Positions 57,831-64,000 of a stretch of 64,000 bases of DNA are shown one piece after another. The number at the start of each line of letters is the position of its first letter. Position 1 is the stretch's first letter. A program made the position numbers and the translations under genes. The notes beneath the pieces were generated by a model. It had not been told where the DNA came from and searched no databases. It saw only the letters and a list, made by a program, of their open reading frames with translations. This DNA comes from Actinomycetes bacterium (GTDB lineage: Bacteria > Actinomycetota > Actinomycetes > Actinomycetales > Microbacteriaceae). Location: contig JAEZHW010000036.1 of assembly GCA_023436775.1 (NCBI GenBank), positions 21,353 through 85,352 on the forward strand, in the 5' to 3' direction.

Positions 57831-58543
57831 TAGGCGGTTCCCCCGTTCAGCTCAGCCGGGGCGCCGGCACTGCGCGGCTGGAAGCGATCGAAGACGCCGT
57901 AGCCGATGATGCGTTCGGCGGCCGAGAAGCGCGGGTGGCAACTGGTCAGCGTGATGACCCGGTCACCTCGCGGGTTCTTTGTGCCGTTCTGTGGCACCGG
58001 CGCCAGTACACCGGTGCCGGTCGGCCAGACGTATTCCGTGTTGCGCCAGCGGTAGATATACCAGCCGAGCTTCGTCTCGACCACGAGAGCATCACCGAGG
58101 CGGAGCTCAGCGATTCCCGCGAAGGGGCTGCCGTAGGTGGTGCGGTGACCGGCGATCGCGAAGTTGCCCACCTCGCCGGGCATCTGCGTCTTGTCATAGT
58201 GTGCGATGCCGCGCTTGAGCGTGTCCGTGGTGTTGCTCGCGATGATCGGCACCTTGTAGTCGCTGCCCCAGCGCGGCACCTTCAACACCGCGAACGTGGT
58301 GTCATAGTCGGGATCATCCAGGATCGGAATCTCGCCGGGCTCGGCCGGTGCCGGAGCCGGTGGCTGCTCCTCCCAGACCGTGGTGACCTGGACCGCTGCT
58401 TCGCGTTGCGCCCCGGCACTGATCGCGTCGTTAAACCACAGCAACCAGGCCACATAGAGCAGCACGAGCACACCAGCGGTGATCGCTAGTTCCGCGATGA
58501 CCTCAACGAAGGTCACGCGGGGACGCGTCGCCGACTTGCTCAT
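57830..58543 (-). CDS. Class E sortase
   Basis: Membrane transpeptidase of 237 residues. An N-terminal signal-anchor helix (about 13-33) precedes the sortase fold with IAGHRTTYG (catalytic His) and VITLTSCHPRFSAAERIIGYG (catalytic Cys, with Arg downstream). Class E sortases recognise LAXTG-type signals. No substrate with such a motif was seen in this window; the GH9 protein lacks one. TAGACT lies 6 bases before the ATG. Divergent from crgA. Confidence 0.93.
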   Translation of the reverse strand: MSKSATRPRVTFVEVIAELAITAGVLVLLYVAWLLWFNDAISAGAQREAAVQVTTVWEEQPPAPAPAEPGEIPILDDPDYDTTFAVLKVPRWGSDYKVPIIASNTTDTLKRGIAHYDKTQMPGEVGNFAIAGHRTTYGSPFAGIAELRLGDALVVETKLGWYIYRWRNTEYVWPTGTGVLAPVPQNGTKNPRGDRVITLTSCHPRFSAAERIIGYGVFDRFQPRSAGAPAELNGGTA

Positions 58544-58549
58544 GGCCCG

Positions 58550-58555
58550 AGTCTA
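58550..58555 (-). promoter_or_regulatory. -10 element (TAGACT) for sortase operon
   Basis: Minus-strand TAGACT, 6 bases before the sortase ATG; predicted leaderless. Confidence 0.5.
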
Positions 58556-58589
58556 ATCGTGCGCCTGCATTCCAGCGTGCGCGCTGCGC

Positions 58590-58595
58590 TAGACT
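58590..58595 (+). promoter_or_regulatory. -10 element (TAGACT) for crgA
   Basis: TAGACT ends 7 bases before the crgA ATG; predicted leaderless. It pairs with the sortase promoter in a 59-base divergent gap. Confidence 0.5.
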
Positions 58596-58602
58596 CTCCC
58601 GC

Positions 58603-58851
58603 ATGGCACGTTCCTCGAAGTCTGCTCAGCCGAACCGTGAGTCCCAGCCCGTCGCATCGGGTGAGGCCGCTCCGAACCCCGCATGGTTCAAGCCGGTGAT
58701 GTTCGGCTTCATGATTGTTGGCCTGCTCTGGGTGGTGACCTACTACATCTCGGAGCAGCGGTTCCCGATCGCCTCGCTCGGCTCGTGGAACATCGCGATT
58801 GGCCTCGGTCTGGCCTTCATCGGCTTCTTGATGACGCCGCGCTGGCGTTAG
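58603..58851 (+). CDS. crgA: Cell division protein CrgA
   Basis: An 82-residue membrane protein with a polar N-terminus and two helices (about 29-48 and 57-77), including PAWFKPVMFGFMIVGLLWVVTYY and SWNIAIGLGLAFIGFLMTPRWR, the CrgA signature. CrgA helps assemble the divisome at the septum in actinobacteria. It sits in its usual place next to the sortase-pabA-pknB group. A hairpin lies about 97 bases downstream. Confidence 0.94.
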   Translation: MARSSKSAQPNRESQPVASGEAAPNPAWFKPVMFGFMIVGLLWVVTYYISEQRFPIASLGSWNIAIGLGLAFIGFLMTPRWR

Positions 58852-58911
58852 CCAGCCCCACAAGCTGGGGGCGGATTACACCGTTGTAAGTTGTCCCCTT
58901 GTGAGTAAGCC

Positions 58912-58920
58912 TGTGGATAA
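58912..58920 (-). other. Perfect DnaA box (TTATCCACA)
   Basis: The minus strand reads TTATCCACA, a perfect consensus DnaA box, in the gap between crgA and the rhomboid-like gene. The crgA region usually lies near oriC in actinobacteria. Only one such box was noticed, so it is not an origin by itself. Confidence 0.4.
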
Positions 58921-58947
58921 CTTGTTCCGATCTCCATAACAACGACA

Positions 58948-58974
58948 GCGGGCGCATCGTGAGGATGCGCCCGC
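58948..58974. terminator. Bidirectional terminator between crgA and rhomboid-like gene
   Basis: A perfect 11-base stem (GCGGGCGCATC) with a GTGAG loop, followed by TTCGTC. It separates the convergent crgA and rhomboid-like genes. Confidence 0.8.
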
Positions 58975-59014
58975 TTCGTCATGTTTCGGTGGTGCTCCGC
59001 CACCGCCCGCAGTC

Positions 59015-59719
59015 CTAGCTGATGATGACCTTCAAGACGACCAGGGCGAGCAAGACGCCAGCAACCAACAGCAACTCCTTCTGCTGCGCTGCCGAACCTG
59101 CGCTGCCGTAGCGGTTCCGGGTATAGATCCAACCGACGAGGGCGCCAACCGCCATCGAGCCCAGCGTCAGCGGCCAGGTGAAGCCATAGCCCATGAACGC
59201 GAGCGCGACGTTCGCCACAATCATCACCAACATGAAGATGGCGCGCTGGCCCATGGCTCGTACCAGGACGAACATGGCCGTGAACAGACCAAACACCGGC
59301 GCCGAGGCACCGAAGGTCACTGCCAGCAGGTCCCCGAACCACAGCATCGCCGTCATACCCGCGGCACCCGAAAGCGACAGCAGCCAGATGAACCGGCGAC
59401 GGCCAAGCAGCGGTTCCAGCTGGCTGCCGAACAGCCACAGTCCGTACATGTTGAACAGGATGTGCAAGATCGAGACCGGCGAGTGCACCAGCAGGCCCGT
59501 GACGAAACGCCAGGGCTCAAAGACGATCGACGGCATCATGGCTGCCGGGAGAAAGACCAGCCACTGCCAGAGCACCGGCACGATCAAGGTCAGCACCCAG
59601 AGGGCCGTGAGCCCGATCATCAGCCACAGCGTGATCGGGTACTCAATCGTCCGAACGCGCCACTTCAGTTGAGTCCAGAAGTTGCTGCTCGGCTGCTGCC
59701 ACGCGCGCGGGTTACTCAC
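59015..59719 (-). CDS. Rhomboid family membrane protein lacking the catalytic histidine
   Basis: A 234-residue protein with at least six helices. Rhomboid landmarks are present: EPWRFVTGLLVHSPVSILHILFNMYGLW, GSQLEPLLGRRRF and the serine motif FGASAPVFGLF (Ser139; the usual GxSG reads GASA). In the sixth helix the family's AHLGG is LTLGS (Thr185 where the catalytic His should be). It therefore probably lacks protease activity, though it may bind or guide membrane proteins. Its ATG overlaps the cyclophilin stop by four bases. Confidence 0.88.
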   Translation of the reverse strand: MSNPRAWQQPSSNFWTQLKWRVRTIEYPITLWLMIGLTALWVLTLIVPVLWQWLVFLPAAMMPSIVFEPWRFVTGLLVHSPVSILHILFNMYGLWLFGSQLEPLLGRRRFIWLLSLSGAAGMTAMLWFGDLLAVTFGASAPVFGLFTAMFVLVRAMGQRAIFMLVMIVANVALAFMGYGFTWPLTLGSMAVGALVGWIYTRNRYGSAGSAAQQKELLLVAGVLLALVVLKVIIS

Positions 59720-60273
59720 GCTTCGACAACCGTGACCGAGTTGATGACGACATCCTCGACCGGACGGTCGCCAGCGCCGGTGCGCACCGCCTCGATGGCG
59801 TCCACCACGGCGCGCGAGGCGTCGTCAGCGACCTCACCGAAGATGGTGTGTGCACCGTTCAGGTGCGGGGTCGGCACCGTAGTGATGAAGAACTGCGAGC
59901 CGTTGGTGCCCTCGATCTGCCCGGTGATTGCGTTGCGTCGCTTGCCAGCATTCGCCATCGCCAGCAGGTACGGGCGGTTGAACTGCAGTTCGGGGTGGAT
60001 CTCGTCGTTGAAGGTGTAGCCCGGACCACCGAAGCCCTGGCCGAGCGGGTCGCCACCCTGGATCATGAAGTCCTTGATGATGCGGTGGAAGATAACGCCG
60101 TCATAGAGCGGTGCGTTCGACTTCTCGCCAGTGGCCGGGTGCGTCCATTCGCGGCCACCAGTGGCCAGATCGACGAAGTTCTTCACGGTCTTCGGCGCGT
60201 GGTTGCCGAAGAGGTTCAGGACGATGTCCCCGTGGTTGGTGTGCAGCGTAGCAACGGCAGTGTGGATCGACAT
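59716..60273 (-). CDS. ppiA: Cyclophilin-type peptidyl-prolyl isomerase
   Basis: A 185-residue cytoplasmic cyclophilin that speeds proline isomerisation during protein folding. Motifs: VIFHRIIKDFMIQGGDPLGQGFGGPGY (catalytic Arg), LAMANAGK, GSQFFITTVPTPHLNGAHTIFGEV. It matches the length of actinobacterial PpiA and lies at the usual place next to the rhomboid-like gene and crgA. No signal peptide is present. Confidence 0.95.
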   Translation of the reverse strand: MSIHTAVATLHTNHGDIVLNLFGNHAPKTVKNFVDLATGGREWTHPATGEKSNAPLYDGVIFHRIIKDFMIQGGDPLGQGFGGPGYTFNDEIHPELQFNRPYLLAMANAGKRRNAITGQIEGTNGSQFFITTVPTPHLNGAHTIFGEVADDASRAVVDAIEAVRTGAGDRPVEDVVINSVTVVEA

Positions 60274-60386
60274 GCGCTCATTCTTTCACAGCGCCCTTCA
60301 CTCAGCCCCGGTTCATGCAATCATCAGTACCCTCTCAGCACGTTGAATGGCAGGATGGCTCTTACCAGCGACGTCAGGAGGGCATC

Positions 60387-60941
60387 GTGGCACGGAAGCA
60401 GGTTGAAGACGTTCGACTTTCGGCGGAACTTGCCGACTTGTGGGATGCGCAGCGTGAGGTGTTGGCCCAGGCCGGACATGTCGTCCAGGAAGCGAGCCGC
60501 AAGGTGGGGCAGTTCGCCGGGGACGAGGTTGCGCCTCGGTTGCGGGAGGCAGCCGGCGTCGTCGGCCACGCGGCCGCGCTCGGTGTGGACGCGACGCGTC
60601 GTGCCGCCAGCACTGCCAAGGACCGTGTCGTCCAAGACGTATTGCCCGCAGTGACCACTGCCCTGCGTTCCGCCGGCGCTATGGTGGAGGTAGCGCGGCA
60701 GAGCGTTGCTCGCGGTGCCAAGTCGACGGGTGAGCTAGCAAAGGCGGTTGTGGTGCCCGAACCCAAGAAGAAGCTCGGTGCCGGGGCGATTGCCCTGATG
60801 GGCGTTGGCATTGTGTTCGCCGCCGGCGTTGCCTACGCAGCCTGGCGCACCTTCCGTGCGGATGATGACCTTTGGCTCAGCGAAGCGCCGGTCGACGACG
60901 CTGTGGTTGAGGCGAACGAGGACGACGAGTTCTTCGGCTAG
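60387..60941 (+). CDS. Hypothetical single-pass membrane protein
   Basis: A 184-residue protein of unknown function. Residues 1-135 are mainly amphipathic and charged helix (AELADLWDAQREVLAQAGHVVQEASRK region). One membrane helix lies near 143-163 (AGAIALMGVGIVFAAGVAYAAW), followed by an acidic tail with EDDEFFG at the end. AGGAGG lies 4 bases before GTG 60387; the upstream in-frame ATG lacks a ribosome site. No known family recognised with confidence. Confidence 0.7.
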   Translation: MARKQVEDVRLSAELADLWDAQREVLAQAGHVVQEASRKVGQFAGDEVAPRLREAAGVVGHAAALGVDATRRAASTAKDRVVQDVLPAVTTALRSAGAMVEVARQSVARGAKSTGELAKAVVVPEPKKKLGAGAIALMGVGIVFAAGVAYAAWRTFRADDDLWLSEAPVDDAVVEANEDDEFFG

Positions 60942-60973
60942 GCCGACGGTCCGAGCCTCACTCGCTCACTGCA

Positions 60974-60979
60974 TAGGCT
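60974..60979 (+). promoter_or_regulatory. -10 element (TAGGCT) for M20 peptidase gene
   Basis: TAGGCT ends 6 bases before the ATG at 60986; predicted leaderless. Confidence 0.5.
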
Positions 60980-60985
60980 GGTCGT

Positions 60986-62341
60986 ATGGCTGTGCAACGA
61001 CCTGCGACCGCTGGCGAGCGCCTCGGCGCCTTGATCCAGATCCCCACCGTGTCGGCGTTTTACCCGACCGAGGGGACGGATTCGTTTCGGCGCCTCGCTG
61101 AGCAGCTCGAGGTGAACTGGCCACTGACGCATCAGCGCCTGGAGCGCGAGTGGGTCGGTGAGATCGGCCTGTTGTATCGCTGGCCGGGCCGCGCCTCGGA
61201 TCGTCCACTGGTTCTGATGGCCCACGGCGATGTGGTGCCCGCGGACCAGGCCGATGGCTGGGACTACGACCCATTCCTGGGTGCAGTGCACGACGGCTGG
61301 GTGCTAGGACGCGGCGCGCTCGACGACAAGGGCGCGCTGGCCAGCATCATGGAGGCTGTCGAGTCACTGTTGGAATCCGGGTTCGAGCCAGAGCAGGATA
61401 TCTACCTCGCCTTCGGTGGTGACGAGGAAAGCTTCGGCGATACCGCGTCCACGATGGCCGCGCTGCTGGCGGATCGCGGCATTCAGCCCTTCCTCGTCCT
61501 CGATGAGGGCGGCGCGGTGGTCGATGCTCCGCTGCCGGGCATCTCGGTGCCGCTGGCCGTCATCGGTGTTGCCGAGAAGGGCATTACCTCGCTGCGGCTC
61601 AGCACCGACGGGCCTGCCGGGCATGCTTCGGCACCGACCCCGGCGAGCGCGACACGCCGCCTGGTGCGTGCCCTCGAGCGCATCGAACGCAAGCCCGTCT
61701 TCCCCGGCAACGTTCCGGAGATCGGCCATGGTCTGCTGCGTTCGGTCGCCCCGCACGCGGCACGCCCGCTGTCGTTCGTGTATCGGCACAGCAAGTTCTT
61801 CGCCCCGATCCTGCGTCGCGCCTTCGACAAGGCCGGGGGCGAGGCGGCCGCCCTGCTGCGCACCACGGTTGCGCTGACCGTGCTGCGGGCTGGCGACGCG
61901 AACAATGTGATCCCGGCCCTGGCCTCGGCGGTACTGAATTTGCGCATCGCGCCCGGGATGTCTGTGGACGAGGCGGTGGCAGCGATTCGCCGACGCATCA
62001 ACGACCCGGCTGTGCGCATCGAGATCCTCGAGGCGGATGAGCCCTCGCCGATCTCGCCGAGCGGCTTCGATGGTGAGCCCGAGGACGTTGCCGCCTGGCA
62101 ACTGCTGGCGGACGCGGTGGCTGCTGGCTATCCGGATGCGGTCACCGCCCCGTACTTGATGGTGGCCGCCTCGGACGCCCGGCACTATCACCGCCACTTT
62201 CCGCGGGTGTATCGCTTTGCCCCGCTGCGGATGCAGGCGGAGCAGTTGCGCAGCATCCATGGCCTCAACGAGGCGGTGAGCGAGAGCAGCCTGGAATCCG
62301 CGCGCGAGGTCTACGCGGCCCTCATTCGCGGCGTGCGGTAA
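60986..62341 (+). CDS. M20 family metallopeptidase (carboxypeptidase S-like)
   Basis: Two-zinc amidohydrolase of 451 residues. Zinc and catalytic motifs: VLMAHGDVVPA (His, Asp), GRGALDDKGALAS (Asp bridging the metals), FGGDEESFGD (general base Glu) and a late histidine in DARHYHRHFPRVYRF. A lid domain lies between about 195 and 310. Length and motifs resemble carboxypeptidase S/PM20D1-type enzymes, which cleave or form N-acyl amino acids or small peptides. Confidence 0.93.
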   Translation: MAVQRPATAGERLGALIQIPTVSAFYPTEGTDSFRRLAEQLEVNWPLTHQRLEREWVGEIGLLYRWPGRASDRPLVLMAHGDVVPADQADGWDYDPFLGAVHDGWVLGRGALDDKGALASIMEAVESLLESGFEPEQDIYLAFGGDEESFGDTASTMAALLADRGIQPFLVLDEGGAVVDAPLPGISVPLAVIGVAEKGITSLRLSTDGPAGHASAPTPASATRRLVRALERIERKPVFPGNVPEIGHGLLRSVAPHAARPLSFVYRHSKFFAPILRRAFDKAGGEAAALLRTTVALTVLRAGDANNVIPALASAVLNLRIAPGMSVDEAVAAIRRRINDPAVRIEILEADEPSPISPSGFDGEPEDVAAWQLLADAVAAGYPDAVTAPYLMVAASDARHYHRHFPRVYRFAPLRMQAEQLRSIHGLNEAVSESSLESAREVYAALIRGVR

Positions 62342-62446
62342 ACCCCAACGCGCCTCAATCTCGTTGGCCGGTCGCGCCACAATCCGGGAGTAGGGTGGCA
62401 AGAACGACCCCGCCGGGTCAATCCACCGCACGAGCTGGGAGGCCGC

Positions 62447-63925
62447 ATGGCATCCGCGCGAATTCCGATGCGCACCGTCTGGGCAGTCATGGGGCTGCTG
62501 TTCGTTGTTGAGTTCACCAGTGGCATCCTGCAGGGCTACTACACCCCGCTGCTGACGGACATTGCCCGGTACCTGGACATCCCCGACGCCGACGTGAACT
62601 GGTTCGAGGGTGGCCAGTTGATGCTCAGCGCCCTGATCATTCCGGCGATGGCCCGCCTCGGCGACATGTTCGGTCACCGCCGCATCCTGCTGATCTCACT
62701 GGGCGTGACCGCCATCGCTAGCTATGTGCTTGCCTTCGCCGGGGACTTCTGGAGCTTCCTGATCGCCTGGTCGCTGCAGGGCTTCTACATTGTGTGGCTG
62801 CCGATGCTGGTGGCCCTGATCTACACCCGCGCCCGGGAACTGCCCGAGGCGTCGCGCATCACCCGCAAGGCGGCCGGCATCCTGGTCGCCTCGTTGGAAA
62901 CGGGTGTGATCGTCAGCGCACTGCTGGCGGGCCAACTGGCCGAGCCGATGATTGCGGCCGGTCAGATCCAACTCATGCTGCTCATCCCCGCCTTCGCCGT
63001 CACGGCCTGCTTCTTCATCGTGCTCCTTGGCGTGCCGCACACTCCGGCCGCGGGCGAGGGTGGCTTCGACACGGTCGGTGCGGTGCTGCTAACTCTCAGC
63101 CTGCTCGTGACGACCGCTGGCCTCAGCTTCGTCCGCATCAACGGCATCGAGTCGCCGCTGCCGTGGATCGTGATCGTGCTCGGCGTCGTGCTGCTGATCC
63201 CGTTCACGATGTGGGAACTGCGCCACGAGGACCCGCTGATCGATATCCGCATGGTGCGTCGCCCGACCACCTGGCCGGTGTTCGTCACTGCAGCGCTCTT
63301 CGGCGTCAGCGTGCTGGGCGCGCAGGCACCGCTGTCCACCTTCGCTCGCACCGATCCGGCCGAGGTGGGCTATGGCCTCGGCGCCAGCGCCGGTCTGGTG
63401 TCGATTCTGCTGGGTGCCTACGTGCTCTCGCTCGTGATTGGTGCACTGTTGTTCCCGCTGGCTTCGCGCCTAGCCACGCCGCGCACCGTCCTCATCGGTG
63501 CTGCCCTCTTGGTTGCGGGTGGATACTTCCTGTTCCTGCCCTTCCACCACTCGATGGCCCAGGCCCTGACGAACATGATCATCGCCGGCCTCGGTTCGGG
63601 CGCATTGGTGGCTGCACTGCCGGCCGCGGCCGCGGCTGCGGCCCCGCCGACGCAGACGGGGGTTGCAACCGGCCTGACGAATGCGACCAAGACCGTCGGT
63701 GGTGCGGTCGCCTCGGCGGTGTTTGGTTTGGTGCTGCTGCAGCAGATTGCCGAGACCACCGGTGGCGTGGCCTCGACGGCCGGTGCCTACGAGGGCTACC
63801 TCACGGTATGGATCCTCTGTGGCAGCACCGCACTGCTTGCGGCGCTGCTGTTGTGCTTCGTGCCGAAGGTCGCCTTCCAGGATCCGGACGAGCTGCCGGC
63901 CGACCAGGTTGCCGCGGGCGTCTAG
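62447..63925 (+). CDS. MFS transporter (DHA2-like, 14-helix type)
   Basis: A 492-residue major facilitator with about 14 helices, starting at an ATG with GGGAGG 6 bases upstream. The loop 2-3 motif is ARLGDMFGHRRILLI. Later, the glycine- and alanine-rich helix GLGSGALVAALPAAAAAAAPP leads into TQTGVATGLTNATKTVGGAVASAVFG, which matches the motif C-type region of DHA2 drug exporters. Substrate unknown. The gene is complete and is followed directly by the homopolymer end of the window. Confidence 0.9.
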   Translation: MASARIPMRTVWAVMGLLFVVEFTSGILQGYYTPLLTDIARYLDIPDADVNWFEGGQLMLSALIIPAMARLGDMFGHRRILLISLGVTAIASYVLAFAGDFWSFLIAWSLQGFYIVWLPMLVALIYTRARELPEASRITRKAAGILVASLETGVIVSALLAGQLAEPMIAAGQIQLMLLIPAFAVTACFFIVLLGVPHTPAAGEGGFDTVGAVLLTLSLLVTTAGLSFVRINGIESPLPWIVIVLGVVLLIPFTMWELRHEDPLIDIRMVRRPTTWPVFVTAALFGVSVLGAQAPLSTFARTDPAEVGYGLGASAGLVSILLGAYVLSLVIGALLFPLASRLATPRTVLIGAALLVAGGYFLFLPFHHSMAQALTNMIIAGLGSGALVAALPAAAAAAAPPTQTGVATGLTNATKTVGGAVASAVFGLVLLQQIAETTGGVASTAGAYEGYLTVWILCGSTALLAALLLCFVPKVAFQDPDELPADQVAAGV

Positions 63926-63947
63926 CCGGGCAGCCTTGCACCTGCGA

Positions 63948-64000
63948 GGGGGGGGGGGGGGGGGGGGCGCCCCCCCCCCCCCCGGGGGTGGGTGGGGGGG
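63948..64000. other. G/C homopolymer at end of window
   Basis: A run of about 20 G, then CGC, about 15 C, and then G-rich sequence to position 64000. There is no coding sense. It is most likely a sequencing or assembly artefact at a contig end. Confidence 0.85.

Noticed and set aside
48163..62341. Replication origin near crgA
   Set aside because: The gene order is typical of the region near oriC, but dnaA, dnaN and a cluster of DnaA boxes are not in this window; only a single box was seen.
1..64000. CRISPR arrays
   Set aside because: No regularly spaced direct repeats were noticed in any non-coding interval; the two tandem repeats found are single 15- and 18-base duplications.

Overview
The window is high-GC bacterial DNA that reads as an actinobacterial chromosome, most likely order Micrococcales and plausibly family Microbacteriaceae (inference). 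Supporting signs are a complete set of menaquinone genes around a system II cytochrome c maturation operon, the fhaA-fhaB-stp-rodA-pbpA-pknA-pknB cell-envelope signalling cluster followed by pabA, a class E sortase and crgA, the actinobacterial mismatch endonuclease NucS, a DUF4229 protein, and a short archaeal-type aspartyl-tRNA synthetase.

Layout. 1-5912: the 5' part of aspS, then a histidine phosphatase, a TlpA-like thioredoxin lipoprotein, ccdA, resB and ccsB (cytochrome c maturation). 5922-17590: menC, menB, menE, menA, menD, menF, a polyprenyl diphosphate synthase and a ferredoxin-NADP reductase, with a PPK2 kinase and two small membrane proteins between them. 17714-18420: YajQ and tRNA-Tyr. 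18439-22266: an AT-richer island holding a Dam-type methylase and a three-part DGQHR protein, then a gene-poor stretch. 22267-44029: housekeeping genes (trpF, DedA, an inositol monophosphatase family enzyme, two M23 peptidases, panD, a small envelope operon ending in a HemC-like pseudoenzyme, a serine-hydrolase-like pseudoenzyme, an M13 peptidase, nucS, an OhrR-like regulator, a GH9 cellulase with a CebR-type operator). 44030-45029: a micro-operon of small membrane proteins. 45030-47882: a second AT-richer island with one NACHT NTPase gene beside tRNA-Leu. 48163-62341: the signalling and cell-division cluster, a rhomboid-like protein, cyclophilin and an M20 peptidase. 62447-63925: an MFS transporter. 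From 63948 to the end there is only a G/C homopolymer, most likely a contig-end artefact.

How the genes work together. TlpA, CcdA, ResB and CcsB deliver reductant and heme for c-type cytochromes, while the men genes supply the quinone for the same respiratory chain. FhaA, FhaB, the phosphatase, RodA, PbpA and the two kinases couple peptidoglycan elongation to Ser/Thr phosphorylation. CrgA, the sortase and the M23 peptidases also act at the envelope.

Most notable observations: (1) two foreign-looking islands, each at the 3' end of a tRNA gene and each carrying a candidate defence gene set; the Dam methylase plus nuclease-DGQHR-HEPN protein is the best candidate for an undescribed system; (2) three proteins that keep an enzyme fold but have lost catalytic residues (HemC-like, class A beta-lactamase-like, rhomboid-like); (3) about twenty TANNNT -10 elements lying 6 to 9 bases upstream of start codons, which predicts widespread leaderless mRNAs, three of them overlapping the stop codon of the preceding gene; (4) a near-perfect CebR box 20 bases upstream of the cellulase start.
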